Below are positions 8,551 through 16,898 of a stretch of 64,000 bases of DNA, in pieces. The stretch's first letter is position 1; each line of letters opens with the position of its first letter. This DNA is from Nocardioides alkalitolerans. Lineage in GTDB: Bacteria > Actinomycetota > Actinomycetes > Propionibacteriales > Nocardioidaceae. The stretch spans positions 2,323,501 through 2,387,500 of the forward strand of contig CP116227.1 of assembly GCA_038184435.1 (NCBI GenBank), read 5' to 3'. The notes under the pieces are model-generated. The model searched no databases. It saw only the letters and a program-made list of their open reading frames with translations, and was not told where the DNA came from. The position numbers were made by a program, and so were the translations under genes.

Positions 8551-9597
8551 ATGGCCGACGTCGCACCCCGCCCCCTGGACGCGCTGCCGAAGGCACACCT
8601 GCACCTCCACTTCACGGGCTCGATGCGGCACGCCACGCTGCTCGAGCTGGCGGCCCGCGACGGCATCCGCCTGCCCGACGCGCTCGTCAGCGACTGGCCG
8701 CCGCGGCTGGCGGCCGACGACGAGAAGGGGTGGTTCCGCTTCCAGCGGCTCTACGACGTGGCGCGGTCGGTGCTCCGCACGCCCGACGACGTGCGACGGC
8801 TCGTGCGCGAGGCCGCCGAGGACGACGTGCGCGACGGCGGCCGCTGGTTGGAGATCCAGGTCGATCCCAGCGGGTACGGCGCCCGCTTCGGCGGCATGAC
8901 CGCCTTCACCGACCTGGTCCTCGACGCCGTGGCCGAGGCGTCGGCGGCCACCGGCCTCGGGATGGCGGTGGTCATCGCCGCCAACCGCACCCGCCACCCC
9001 CTCGATGCCCGCGCGCTGGCCCGCCTGGCGGCGCAGTACGCCGGGCGCGGGGTCGTCGGCTTCGGGCTCTCCAACGACGAGCGCCGGGGCACGACCGCCG
9101 ACTTCGCCCGCGCCTTCGAGATCGCGCGCCGGGCGGACCTCGCCCTCGTCCCGCACGGCGGGGAGCTGCTGGGACCGGACTCCGTGACCCAGGTGCTCGA
9201 CCACCTCGGGGCGGACCGCATCGGCCACGGCGTCCGCTCCGCCGACGACCCCCGGGTGCTCGACCGCGTCGTGGCGGCGGGCGTGGCCCTCGAGGTGTGC
9301 CCGACCTCCAACGTCTCGCTCGGCGTCTTCGGCGACCTCACCTCGGTGCCGCTGCCCACCCTGCTGGCGGCGGGCGCCACGGTCGCCCTCGGTGCCGACG
9401 ACCCGCTCCTGTTCGGCTCCCGCCTCGCGGGGCAGTACGCGACCATGCGAGCCGCCCACGAGCTCGACGACGCCACCCTCGCCGAGCTCGCCCGGATGTC
9501 CTTCCGCGCCGCCCGGATGCCCGAGGACCTGCGCGCGACGTGTCTCGACGATGTCCAGGCATGGCTCGACGCGCCCGTGGGAGACTGGATCCCGTGA
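8551..9597 (+). CDS. Adenosine deaminase-family amidohydrolase
   Basis: 348-residue TIM-barrel metal hydrolase of the adenosine/AMP deaminase family, converting an aminopurine (nucleoside) to the oxo form. Metal ligands and catalytic groups are present: HLH at residues 18-20 in KAHLHLHFTGS, HGGE, RIGHGVRS and the Asp pair in GADDPLLF. The family usually has an Asp in the LDG turn after HxH that contacts the ribose 5'-OH; here it is Thr (FTG), so the natural substrate may not be adenosine. A TACGGT box at 8539-8544 lies 6 bases before the ATG, suggesting a leaderless mRNA. The DUF4190 gene overlaps its stop. Confidence 0.85.
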   Translation: MADVAPRPLDALPKAHLHLHFTGSMRHATLLELAARDGIRLPDALVSDWPPRLAADDEKGWFRFQRLYDVARSVLRTPDDVRRLVREAAEDDVRDGGRWLEIQVDPSGYGARFGGMTAFTDLVLDAVAEASAATGLGMAVVIAANRTRHPLDARALARLAAQYAGRGVVGFGLSNDERRGTTADFARAFEIARRADLALVPHGGELLGPDSVTQVLDHLGADRIGHGVRSADDPRVLDRVVAAGVALEVCPTSNVSLGVFGDLTSVPLPTLLAAGATVALGADDPLLFGSRLAGQYATMRAAHELDDATLAELARMSFRAARMPEDLRATCLDDVQAWLDAPVGDWIP

Positions 9598-10151
9598 CCG
9601 ACGAACCGCAGCGCCCGTCGCTGGAGAAGAACCCCGACCCCGAGCCGACCCCCGGTGCGGGATCGTGGGGCCCTCCCCCGGCGCAGCAGCAGCCCTACGC
9701 CCAGGGCTACCCGCAGACCCCGTTCCCGCAGGCGGACCAGCCCCAGGGGCAGCCCTACGGCCAGCCCGCCGGTCAGGCCTACGGCCAGCAGCCGTACGGC
9801 GCGTACCCGGGCGGACCCGCGCCGTACCAGCCGTCGCCGGTCCCCATCCCCACCCACCTGCTCCCGCCGCCGGACCACCCGCGGGCGATGACGTCGATGA
9901 TCCTCGGCGCCGTCGGCCTCTTCATCGGTCTCTCGACCGGCATCGGCTTCCTGCTCTCGCCCTTCGCGTGGGCGATCGGCTCCGGCGCCCTCAAGGAGAT
10001 CGAGGCGTCCCAGGGCCGCGTCGGCGGCGCGTCCGCCGCGCGGGCCGGCAAGATCATGGGCATCGTCGGCACCGTGCTGCTCGGCCTGGGCGTGCTGGCG
10101 CTGGCGGGCCTCATCGCGGTGCTGTTCGCGACCGCGTCGACCTCCCCCTGA
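9594..10151 (+). CDS. DUF4190 membrane protein with Pro/Gln/Tyr-rich N-terminus
   Basis: 185 residues. The first 95 are low complexity with repeated QPYG and QAYG-type units, followed by two membrane helices in the DUF4190 pattern: PRAMTSMILGAVGLF, then SPFAWAIGSGALKEI, then KIMGIVGTVLLGLG. Role unknown; such proteins are common in actinobacteria. It starts at GTG 9594, overlapping the deaminase stop (GTGA), so it is translationally coupled. It ends 6 bases from the convergent murB. Confidence 0.82.
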   Translation: MTDEPQRPSLEKNPDPEPTPGAGSWGPPPAQQQPYAQGYPQTPFPQADQPQGQPYGQPAGQAYGQQPYGAYPGGPAPYQPSPVPIPTHLLPPPDHPRAMTSMILGAVGLFIGLSTGIGFLLSPFAWAIGSGALKEIEASQGRVGGASAARAGKIMGIVGTVLLGLGVLALAGLIAVLFATASTSP

Positions 10152-10157
10152 TCCGCC

Positions 10158-11231
10158 TCAGAGCGCGCAGCCGACGGTCACCGGCTCGTTGACCAGCCGC
10201 ACGCCGTAGGCGCGCTCCACCCCGTCCCGCACGGCGCGGGCCAGCGCCAGCAGCTCCTCGGTCGTGGCGTCACCGCGGTTGGTCAGGGCGAGCGGGTGCT
10301 TGGTCGACAGGCTCACGGCGGCGTCGTCGGCGAGGGCGAACCCCTTGCCGAAGCCGGCGTGGTCGATGAGCCAGGCAGCGCTGGTCTTGACGGTGCCGTC
10401 GGGCTGCGGGAAGCGGGGCGCGTCGGGCGGGAGGGTCGCCGCGGTGGCGGCGTCCAGCACCGGGTTGGTGAAGAAGGAGCCGGCGCTCCAGGTGTCGTGG
10501 TCCGCAGCGTCCAGCACCATGCCCTTGCCGGCGCGCAGCCCGAGGACCGCCGCGCGCACGTCCGCGAGCGGCGCCCGCTCCCCCACCGCCACGCCCAGGG
10601 TGCGCGCGAGCTCGGCGTACCGGACCGGCGCGCCGAGCGCGTCGGGACCGCCGACCCCGAGCTGGAAGGTCACGTCGAGCACGACGTACCGGCCGGGCTC
10701 CGACTTGAACCGGCTGTGCCGGTAGCCGAAGCCGCAGTCGGCCGCCGCGAAGGTCCGCTGCGCCCCGGCGACGCGGTCCCAGGTGCGCACGGTCGCGATC
10801 GTGTCGGCGACCTCCTGGCCGTAGGCCCCGACGTTCTGGATCGGCGTGGACCCGACGGCGCCCGGGATCCCCGAGAGCGCCTCGACGCCCACCCAGCCCC
10901 GCTCGACGGCGTGGGCCACGAACGGGTCCCAGGGCTCACCGGCGGCGACCGTCACGAGGACACCGCCGCACGTGGGGTCGTCGGAGTCGTGGTCGGCGCG
11001 CACGCCGGTGGTCGCCACGTGCACGACGGTGCCGGGGAAGCCCGCGTCGGCCACGACGAGGTTGGAGCCGCCCGCCACGAGCAGCAACGGCTCGCCGGCC
11101 GCGTCCGCCTCGGCGACGGCGGCGACGAGGTCGGCCTCGGTCGTCGCCGCGACGTACCGGCCCGCGGGTCCGCCCAGCCGCAGCGTGGTGAGGTCCGCGA
11201 GCCGCGGCGCCACCGTGGGGTCGTCAGGCAC
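10158..11231 (-). CDS. murB: UDP-N-acetylenolpyruvoylglucosamine reductase
   Basis: FAD enzyme that reduces enolpyruvyl-UDP-GlcNAc to UDP-MurNAc with NADPH in the cytoplasm, second step of peptidoglycan synthesis. 357 residues. FAD-binding blocks LRLGGPA (about 17) and LLVAGGSNLVV (about 50), then GIPGAVGSTPIQNVGAYGQE. Active-site residues are visible: Arg in YRHSRFK, Ser in WSAGSFFTNP and Glu near the C-terminus in VNEPVTVG. It starts at GTG 11231, overlapping the preceding MaoC gene by 8 bases. Confidence 0.97.
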   Translation of the reverse strand: MPDDPTVAPRLADLTTLRLGGPAGRYVAATTEADLVAAVAEADAAGEPLLLVAGGSNLVVADAGFPGTVVHVATTGVRADHDSDDPTCGGVLVTVAAGEPWDPFVAHAVERGWVGVEALSGIPGAVGSTPIQNVGAYGQEVADTIATVRTWDRVAGAQRTFAAADCGFGYRHSRFKSEPGRYVVLDVTFQLGVGGPDALGAPVRYAELARTLGVAVGERAPLADVRAAVLGLRAGKGMVLDAADHDTWSAGSFFTNPVLDAATAATLPPDAPRFPQPDGTVKTSAAWLIDHAGFGKGFALADDAAVSLSTKHPLALTNRGDATTEELLALARAVRDGVERAYGVRLVNEPVTVGCAL

Positions 11232-11652
11232 GCACGACCGCCCGGGGGTTGCCGAGCACCTTCGTGCCCCCGGCGGTGACCTCGAGCGCGAGCGTGACCA
11301 GGTCGCCGTCGACGGCCTTGACGGTGCCGGCCACGACGAGGTCGATCCCGGTGTCGTCGTCGGGCACGACGACGGGGTTGGTGAACTTGGCGCCGAGCTC
11401 GACGACCTGCGCGGGCGCGCCGTCGGCCCAGTCGGCGGTCCACTCGGCGACGGCGCGGGCGGCCAGCGCCTGCGTCAGCATGCCGTGGGCGATGACGCCC
11501 GGCAGGCCGACGGCGCCGGCCACGCGGTCCGACCAGTGGATCGGGTTGAAGTCGCCGCTCGCGCCGGCGTACCGCACGAGGGTGGCGCGGGTGACGGGGT
11601 AGGTGCGGGGCTCCAGCACGGTGCCCGCCTCGATGCCGCTCGGGATGCTCAC
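11224..11652 (-). CDS. MaoC-family (R)-hydratase, HadB-like subunit
   Basis: 142-residue hot-dog-fold dehydratase with the hydratase-2 motif: SGDFNPIHWSD (catalytic Asp and His) followed by GLPGVIAHGMLTQALAAR. In mycobacteria the neighbouring pair hadA-hadB sits at this site between rpmG and secE and dehydrates 3-hydroxyacyl-ACP in FAS-II. Here no mycolate pathway is evident, so general acyl dehydration is all that can be claimed. Its ATG overlaps the stop of the partner gene by four bases. Confidence 0.88.
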   Translation of the reverse strand: MSIPSGIEAGTVLEPRTYPVTRATLVRYAGASGDFNPIHWSDRVAGAVGLPGVIAHGMLTQALAARAVAEWTADWADGAPAQVVELGAKFTNPVVVPDDDTGIDLVVAGTVKAVDGDLVTLALEVTAGGTKVLGNPRAVVRA

Positions 11653-12053
11653 GGGGTGCCTCCTCGGTGGACGAGGACGGCGCTCGTCGAGCAGACGAGG
11701 GCGCCGTCGGCGTCGGTGACGTCGCTGCGGGTGCCGATGATGTCGTTGCCGCCGATCTGGCGCAGGGACGCCACGGTCAGCGCGGTGGTCAGCACGTCGC
11801 CGGTGCGGATCGGACGCTCGTAGGCGAACTTCTGCTCGCCGTGGACGATGCGGCTGAGGTCGACGCCGACGGCGTCGAGGAAGTCGTTCATGGCGGCGAA
11901 CGCGAGCACGATCGGGAAGGTCGCCGGCACGGGGCCGTCCGCGGCGTACGGCGTGCCCGTGGCCCTCGCGAACTCGGTGACCTTCTCGTGGCTCACCCGG
12001 TAGGGCGGCGTCGCGGGGAACGTCCGTCCCACCAGCGTGCTGTCGAGGCTCAT
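11649..12053 (-). CDS. MaoC-like N-terminal domain dehydratase, HadA-like subunit
   Basis: 134-residue hot-dog protein of the FAS1-like dehydratase type: begins SLDSTLVGRTFPATPPYRVSH, contains FPIVLAF and HGEQKFAYERPIRTGD. It lacks the Asp/His motif and pairs with the adjacent HadB-like subunit to form the active heterodimer in this family. The ATG at 12053 has no ribosome site; a TAGCGT box 7 bases upstream suggests a leaderless transcript starting after the rpmG terminator. Confidence 0.85.
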   Translation of the reverse strand: MSLDSTLVGRTFPATPPYRVSHEKVTEFARATGTPYAADGPVPATFPIVLAFAAMNDFLDAVGVDLSRIVHGEQKFAYERPIRTGDVLTTALTVASLRQIGGNDIIGTRSDVTDADGALVCSTSAVLVHRGGTP

Positions 12054-12140
12054 GAAAGGAACGCTAGCGGTTACCGGTGCGTCGGCCGGGGTCGGCCGGG
12101 CGGCCGGGATCCGCTCGGGCGTACGACCCCACCGCAAGAC

Positions 12141-12175
12141 GAACGGCCCACCCGATACGCTCGGGTGGGCCGTTC
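12141..12175 (-). terminator. Hairpin terminator after rpmG
   Basis: Perfect 15-bp stem, arms 12141-12155 and 12161-12175, TACGC loop on the plus strand. It follows the rpmG stop by 25 bases and separates rpmG from the MaoC pair. Confidence 0.8.
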
Positions 12176-12200
12176 GGCCGTGCTGGGGGTGCGGTCCGCG

Positions 12201-12371
12201 TCAGCGGGTCTCGCGGTGCGCCGTGTGCGTCCGGCAGCGCGGGCAGAACTTCGCCAGCTCCATGCGGTCGGGGTCGTTGCGGCGGTTCTTCTTGGTGATG
12301 TAGTTGCGCTCCTTGCAGTCCACGCAGGCGAGCGTGATCTTCGGGCGAACGTCAGAGCTCTTGCTGGCCAC
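12201..12371 (-). CDS. rpmG: 50S ribosomal protein L33
   Basis: 56 residues. Start GTG 12371 has AAGGA 6 bases upstream. The sequence opens MASKSSDVRPKITLAC and carries two CxxC pairs (CVDC and CPRC), the zinc-binding C+ form, with the family block RNYITKKNRRNDPDRMELAKFC. It sits between tRNA-Met and the MaoC pair, the standard actinobacterial order. As a zinc-containing paralog it could be replaced by a C- copy in zinc starvation; no other copy is in the window. Confidence 0.96.
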   Translation of the reverse strand: MASKSSDVRPKITLACVDCKERNYITKKNRRNDPDRMELAKFCPRCRTHTAHRETR

Positions 12372-12409
12372 GGTGATTCCTTGTCGTTGGATGCTGCGAG
12401 TCGTGCTGG

Positions 12410-12483
12410 TAGCGGGGGCGGGTATCGAACCCGCGACCTCACGATTATGAGTCGTGCGCTCTAACCGTCTGAGCTACCCCGCC
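12410..12483 (-). tRNA. tRNA-Met (CAT anticodon, elongator type)
   Basis: 74-base cloverleaf on the minus strand: acceptor GGCGGGG/CCCCGCT with a G-U closing pair, anticodon loop CTCATAA, T arm GCGGG/CCCGC. The discriminator A is followed by CCA in the genome (12407-12409), so the 3' end is encoded, unlike the neighbouring tRNA-Thr. The 5' end pairs, which argues against an initiator. Confidence 0.94.
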
Positions 12484-12539
12484 ATTCCGGGAGCGGGCCC
12501 GACCCCGATCTGACGACCGGTGCCGGGCCCGTTTCCCAG

Positions 12540-12612
12540 AGCCCCTTTACGGAATCGAACCGTAGACCTTCTCCTTACCATGGAGACGCTCTGCCGACTG
12601 AGCTAAAGGGGC
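12540..12612 (-). tRNA. tRNA-Thr (GGT anticodon)
   Basis: 73-base cloverleaf: acceptor GCCCCTT/AAGGGGC, D arm GCTC/GAGC, anticodon stem TCTCC/GGAGA with loop ATGGTAA giving GGT, T arm TACGG/CCGTA. Discriminator U; 3' CCA not encoded. First of the tRNA-Thr, tRNA-Met, rpmG run. Confidence 0.95.
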
Positions 12613-12698
12613 AAGCGACGAGGAAGCATACACATCCTCGACACGCACGAGAAATCGGGCCGGAACCCGCTTCTCCCGTGGCTGCGGAGCCACCTTAC

Positions 12699-12741
12699 GG
12701 CGTCGCTCCCGGCCCCTCGACAGGGGGTCGGGAGCGACGCC
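12699..12741 (-). terminator. Hairpin terminator after sugar dehydrogenase gene
   Basis: Stem of 13 perfect pairs (12699-12711 with 12729-12741) extended by inner CCCC/GGGG pairs, 9 bases past the stop of the dehydrogenase-LamG gene. It probably ends the long catabolic operon. Confidence 0.75.
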
Positions 12742-12750
12742 GGCACCGCC

Positions 12751-15060
12751 TCAGCGCGCGATGCGGTAGCGCACGAACTGGGCCATCACCTGCCCCGGGG
12801 ACAGCGCCTCGTCGAGGAACACGAGCTCGTCCATGGTGCAGTTGCAGGGGTTCTGCTCGCGGCCGCCCTGGGGGTAGGAACCGCCGATCTTGATGCCGCG
12901 CGGGAGCGTGGGGCTCGTGCCCGTGCCGTCCACCTGCCACGGGTCGCCGGAGGACGTGTACGTCGCGGCGAGCGGCCGGCCGTTGCGGAACAGGCGCATC
13001 TGCCCGGTGGTGTAGTCGAACGTGGCCGCGAGGTGCACCCACTCGTCCGCCGGCAGCAGGCTGCGCCAGTCGGCGTCGGCCGCCAGGGTCTGCGACGCCC
13101 CGTCGTCGAGCCGTCGTCCGAGGGCGACCAGCCGCAGCTCGCCGTCCACGTTGATGAGCTCCAGGAGCGCGCGCACCCCGTGGCCGTCGGAGGTCCCGCT
13201 GAGCAGCCCGGCGAGGCCCACGGCGTTGTACCGGTCGTCCGGGGCCGGTGTGTTCGTGTTGAGCAGCGGATAGGTGTCGCCGCTCATCTTGAACCAGCCC
13301 ATGACCGTGATCTCCTCGGCGCCGGCGAAGCGGTCGAGGCTGTCCACGCCGTCGGGGTCCCAGACGCCGGCCCGCCAGTCCTCCTCTGCCGGACCGCCCC
13401 GCTGGCCGGTGCGGAACGCGGCCGTGCTGGCCGGGAACGCCAGGTCGCGGACGCGCTGCTGCTTGCCGCCGCCCACCAGCTGCAGGAGGGTGCCGGCCGC
13501 GCCGGCGTCCTCCTCGCGCGTCCCGTCGACCGCGAGCGGGTGCTCCGCGTCGTAGCGGGCCACCACCGCGTCCGCGATGCCGGGCGAGACCGGGTCGATC
13601 CGCGGCACCACCCGGGTCCCGACGACCTTCCAGATCTTCCCGTTGGCCTTCGCGAGCAGGTAGAGCTCGCCGGCGGCGTCGGTGCCGAAGCGCAGGTCCA
13701 CCCGGGTGTCACCGGCGAGGTCGGTCATCCGCAGCCGGTTGCCCGCGGTGTCGAACACCGGCATCTCGTGCAGCCGCGCGTCGCGCCCCGTCTCCTGGCG
13801 CATCTGTGCAGCGTCGGCCCAGTAGACGCGACCGTCGACGATGTCGCCGAAGACGTACTTGCCCCGGAGCAGCGGCAGGCGGCTGCCGCGGTAGACGTAG
13901 CCCCCGCCGAGCGCGTGGCCCGAGTCGGCGGCGCACGGCCACCCCGCCGGCGGGTCGTGGTCGTAGGAGATCACCGGGTAGACGTAGCCGCGCTCGTCGT
14001 CGTCCTCCGGCAGCGGGTAGAGCGCGCACTCGTCGGTCGCCTCGAAGCGGAACCGTCCCTCGCGCTCGCTCCAGCCGAAGTTGTCCCCCGGGCGCACCTC
14101 GTAGACGGACTCGACGGCCCGCTGGCCGATGTGCCCGACGTACATCCGGTGCGGCGCCCGCGCGTCCCAGGAGAAGCGGTGCGGGTCGCGCAGCCCGAGG
14201 GCGTAGATCTCGCCGATCCAGCCCGCATCCCCGACGTACGGGTTGTCGGCGGGGATGCCGTACTGCCCGTTGGGCCCGTCCGTGCCGGCCGGGTCGATCC
14301 GCAGGATCTTGCCGTACGGCGTGGCCGGGTCCTGCGGCACGCCGGTGCCCAGGCCCTCGCCGCCGTCGCCGACCGCGAGGTAGAGCAGGCCGCGGTCCGG
14401 CGAGCCGGGCCGGGCCGTCGGGTTGAAGTCGATCTGCTGGATCGCGTGGATCTGGGAGTAGAACCCCAGGCGCATGACCTCCCGGCGCGTGCCGCTGAAG
14501 GTCGCGGCCGCCGGGTCGTCGGCCGTCCACTCGGTGACGACCGAGTGGGAGAACTCGCGGCTCTGCCCCGGGTAGGTGAGCGGCTTGGTGCCGATGGCGC
14601 CGAACTGCTCCGTGTGGACGGTGTACAAGAGCCCGTTCTCGGCGTAGTCGGGGTGGTAGGCCACGAAGCCGAAGCCGCTGCCCATCCCCCGGCCCGAGTA
14701 GAGGTCGGGGAACTCGGCGCGGACGTCGAGGTAGACGTGCTCCTCCCCGTCCTCGAGGAGGTAGAGCGGCCCGTTGAGGTCGGGGACGAACTGGCGGCCG
14801 GAGCCGTCGGGCACGTCGCCGATGTGGTTGATGCGGGCGTGGCGCTGCAGGCGGTAGTCCGTCGCCGGCGGCACGGCCTCCGTCGCGGGGAACTGGTGGT
14901 GCTCCTCCAGCACGAGGCCCAGCGACGACGGCGCGGGGTCCTCGGGCACGGGATCGGCGATGCGGTCGTCGGGGTCGGCCCCGGCGCCGGTCGCGGGCCC
15001 GATCAGGCCCACGACGAGGGCGGTGGCCGCGACCGCGGCCCACCGTCGGGTGCTTCTCAT
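12751..15060 (-). CDS. Secreted PQQ-type sugar dehydrogenase with C-terminal LamG domain
   Basis: 769 residues with a signal peptide (about 1-28). Residues about 60-500 form a soluble glucose/sorbosone dehydrogenase beta-propeller: GLRDPHRFSWD, YVGHIGQRAVESVYEV, DNFGWSEREG and GGGYVYRGSRLP are recognisable blocks. The last 220 residues fit a LamG-like jellyroll (ITVMGWFK near its start, EWVHLAATFDYTTGQMRLF, CTMDELVFLDEALS), often carbohydrate binding. It probably oxidises an extracellular sugar or polyol. It is the last gene of the minus-strand run below the LacI operator; a hairpin follows. Cofactor use is inferred from the family. Confidence 0.82.
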   Translation of the reverse strand: MRSTRRWAAVAATALVVGLIGPATGAGADPDDRIADPVPEDPAPSSLGLVLEEHHQFPATEAVPPATDYRLQRHARINHIGDVPDGSGRQFVPDLNGPLYLLEDGEEHVYLDVRAEFPDLYSGRGMGSGFGFVAYHPDYAENGLLYTVHTEQFGAIGTKPLTYPGQSREFSHSVVTEWTADDPAAATFSGTRREVMRLGFYSQIHAIQQIDFNPTARPGSPDRGLLYLAVGDGGEGLGTGVPQDPATPYGKILRIDPAGTDGPNGQYGIPADNPYVGDAGWIGEIYALGLRDPHRFSWDARAPHRMYVGHIGQRAVESVYEVRPGDNFGWSEREGRFRFEATDECALYPLPEDDDERGYVYPVISYDHDPPAGWPCAADSGHALGGGYVYRGSRLPLLRGKYVFGDIVDGRVYWADAAQMRQETGRDARLHEMPVFDTAGNRLRMTDLAGDTRVDLRFGTDAAGELYLLAKANGKIWKVVGTRVVPRIDPVSPGIADAVVARYDAEHPLAVDGTREEDAGAAGTLLQLVGGGKQQRVRDLAFPASTAAFRTGQRGGPAEEDWRAGVWDPDGVDSLDRFAGAEEITVMGWFKMSGDTYPLLNTNTPAPDDRYNAVGLAGLLSGTSDGHGVRALLELINVDGELRLVALGRRLDDGASQTLAADADWRSLLPADEWVHLAATFDYTTGQMRLFRNGRPLAATYTSSGDPWQVDGTGTSPTLPRGIKIGGSYPQGGREQNPCNCTMDELVFLDEALSPGQVMAQFVRYRIAR

Positions 15061-15201
15061 CTCAGGGTGCTCCTTCGTCTCCCCGCGTTACCGTGGGGGC
15101 TGGTTGATGAGACCGCTGCCGGTGGCCGCCGGCAGCCTCGCCGCCCTCGCCCGCTGCTGCGGGCGGGGGCGGCGTGCTTCGGGGCGTCGGGACCGTGCCG
15201 C

Positions 15202-15929
15202 TCAGGCGGCGACGGTGCCGAGCGCGAGGAGGCCGCGCACGCGGCCGTGGTTGTCGAAGGAGCCGAAGCCGATCCGGCCGCCCGTGAAGGTGCGGTCCGT
15301 GGCGGTGAGCAGCGGCTCCCGGGCGCCGTCGAGGCGGACGGCGATCCGTCCGCTGCGCACGTCGACGCTGAGCAGCACGCGGTGCCAGTCGGTGTCGTCG
15401 ATGGCCGGCGGAGCGCCGACCGTCCCGTCCCACTGGTCGTCGATGCGCACGCGGTCGGCGTCGTCCACGCGGAAGATCCCGTTGTGCAGTAGATCGTGTT
15501 GTCCTGCGAGAGGTGCGCGTAGTGGAACCGCGTCGGCGAGGTGTGGTTCCAGACGAGCACCACGTCGCGGTCGGCGCGCGCGACCGGCTCGTCGATGCGG
15601 ACCTCGGCCGTCAGGTGGAACGAGGCGAGCGCCGGGCCACGCGCCACGGTGGCGTACTCGAACGGACGCCGGGGGCCGACCGGCGGGTCACCCCGCTCGA
15701 CGAGCACGACGTCGCGTCCGGTGAAGGCCCACTTGGCGGGCGCGACCGGGGACCAGTCCTCGGCCCGGGGGCGGGGCACCACGACGGCGGTGCGGCGGCC
15801 CCCCGCCGCCGGCGCGGAGGCGACGGCGGGGGACGTGGTGGCCCCCGCCCCCGCCAGCCCGAGGGCGACGGCAGGGGCGAGGAGGGCGGTGCGGCGGCGT
15901 ACGGACGCGGGGGCGGGGGTGCGGTTCAT
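15202..15929 (-). pseudogene. Secreted jellyroll (3-keto-disaccharide hydrolase/LamG-like) protein, frameshifted
   Basis: The first frame runs from ATG 15929 (ribosome site AAGGA) through a Tat-like signal (VRRRTALLAPAVALGLAG) to HYAHLSQDNTIY, then becomes meaningless. The next frame continues LHNGIFRVDDADRVRI to ...LLALGTVAA, stop 15202. The join lies at 15486-15490; adding one C after the TAC codon would restore one protein of about 242 residues. The HYAHLS...NGIFRVDDADR block is typical of jellyroll domains in DUF1080-like 3-keto-glycoside hydrolases. It may be a true mutation or an assembly error. It lies between the isomerase and the sugar dehydrogenase. Confidence 0.72.
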
Positions 15930-15986
15930 GCGGTTCCTTCCCGAGAGACCGCCGGGCCGCGGCGGCCCGGCGGAAGGAGCAGCGCG

Positions 15987-16898
15987 CTACAGGTGCGGGG
16001 CGACCAGCTCCACGTGCCGTCGCGCCAGCGTGGCGACGACCTCGGCGCCCGGGGCGGCCCAGACGTCGGCGTTGAAGACCTCGACCTCGACGTCGCCGGT
16101 GTAGCCGGCGGCGGCCACGGCCGCGGTGAAGGCGCCGAGGTCGACGTGGCCGTCGCCGGGCATCCCGCGGGACAGCAGCGCGTCGGGCGGGAGCGGGGTG
16201 ATCCAGTCCGCGACCTGGTAGGAGGCGATGCGCTCCCCCGCCCGCGCCACCTGCGCCGCCACGTCGGGCTCCCACCAGAGGTGGAAGGTGTCGACGACGA
16301 CCCCCACGGCCTCGACCGGGTGCTGCTCGGCGAGGTCAAGGGCCTGCGCGAGGGTCGAGACGACACCGCGGTCGGCGGCGTAGATCGGGTGCATGGGCTC
16401 GATCCCGAGGCGTACGCCGCGGGCGAGCGCCTCCGGCACCAGGGCCGCGACGGCCTCGGCGGCGCGGGCGCGCGCGCCGGGCAGGTCCCGGTCGCCGGGG
16501 GGCAGCCCGCCGGGCACCAGCACCAGCACCGGCGCCCCGAGCGCCGCCGCCTCGTCGAGCGCGCGCACGTTCTCGTCGTGCGCCTGGCGGGCGGTCTCCG
16601 CGGGCCCGGTGAAGAAGCCGCCGCGGCACAGCGACGACACGCGCAACCCGGCGTCGCGGACGAGGCGCACCGCCGTCTCCAGGCCGAGCTCGGCGACCGG
16701 CTCGCGCCAGACGCCGATCGCCGGGAGGCCGGCGGTGACGCAGCCGTCGACGGCCTGCGCGAGGGACCACTCCGCCGTGGTGCGCTGGTTGAGCGACAGC
16801 CGGGCGAGCCGGGGGTCCCCGGGCTCGGGCGTCGGCACCCGCGCGGGGGCCCCGCTCGGCTGGTCCACCACCACGCGCTCGGCGGCGGGGGCGCTCAC
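15987..16898 (-). CDS. Sugar phosphate isomerase/epimerase (AP endonuclease-2 fold)
   Basis: 303-residue TIM-barrel protein of the xylose-isomerase-like family. Metal-ligand blocks are visible: RLGIEPMHPIYA (Glu), VVVDTFHLWWEP (Asp, His), QVADWITPL and VEVEVFNADVW near the C-terminus. It likely isomerises or epimerises a keto sugar intermediate. GTG 16898 overlaps the stop of the DUF993 gene (GTGA), so the two are translationally coupled. Confidence 0.85.
   Translation of the reverse strand: MSAPAAERVVVDQPSGAPARVPTPEPGDPRLARLSLNQRTTAEWSLAQAVDGCVTAGLPAIGVWREPVAELGLETAVRLVRDAGLRVSSLCRGGFFTGPAETARQAHDENVRALDEAAALGAPVLVLVPGGLPPGDRDLPGARARAAEAVAALVPEALARGVRLGIEPMHPIYAADRGVVSTLAQALDLAEQHPVEAVGVVVDTFHLWWEPDVAAQVARAGERIASYQVADWITPLPPDALLSRGMPGDGHVDLGAFTAAVAAAGYTGDVEVEVFNADVWAAPGAEVVATLARRHVELVAPHL

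Noticed and set aside
9650..9830. Repetitive codons (Gln/Pro/Tyr/Gly) as a DNA repeat element
   Set aside because: They encode the low-complexity N-terminus of the DUF4190 protein and are not a mobile or CRISPR-type repeat.
13033..15492. Plus-strand open frame of about 820 codons
   Set aside because: Antisense shadow of the sugar dehydrogenase-LamG gene, which has clear domains on the other strand.
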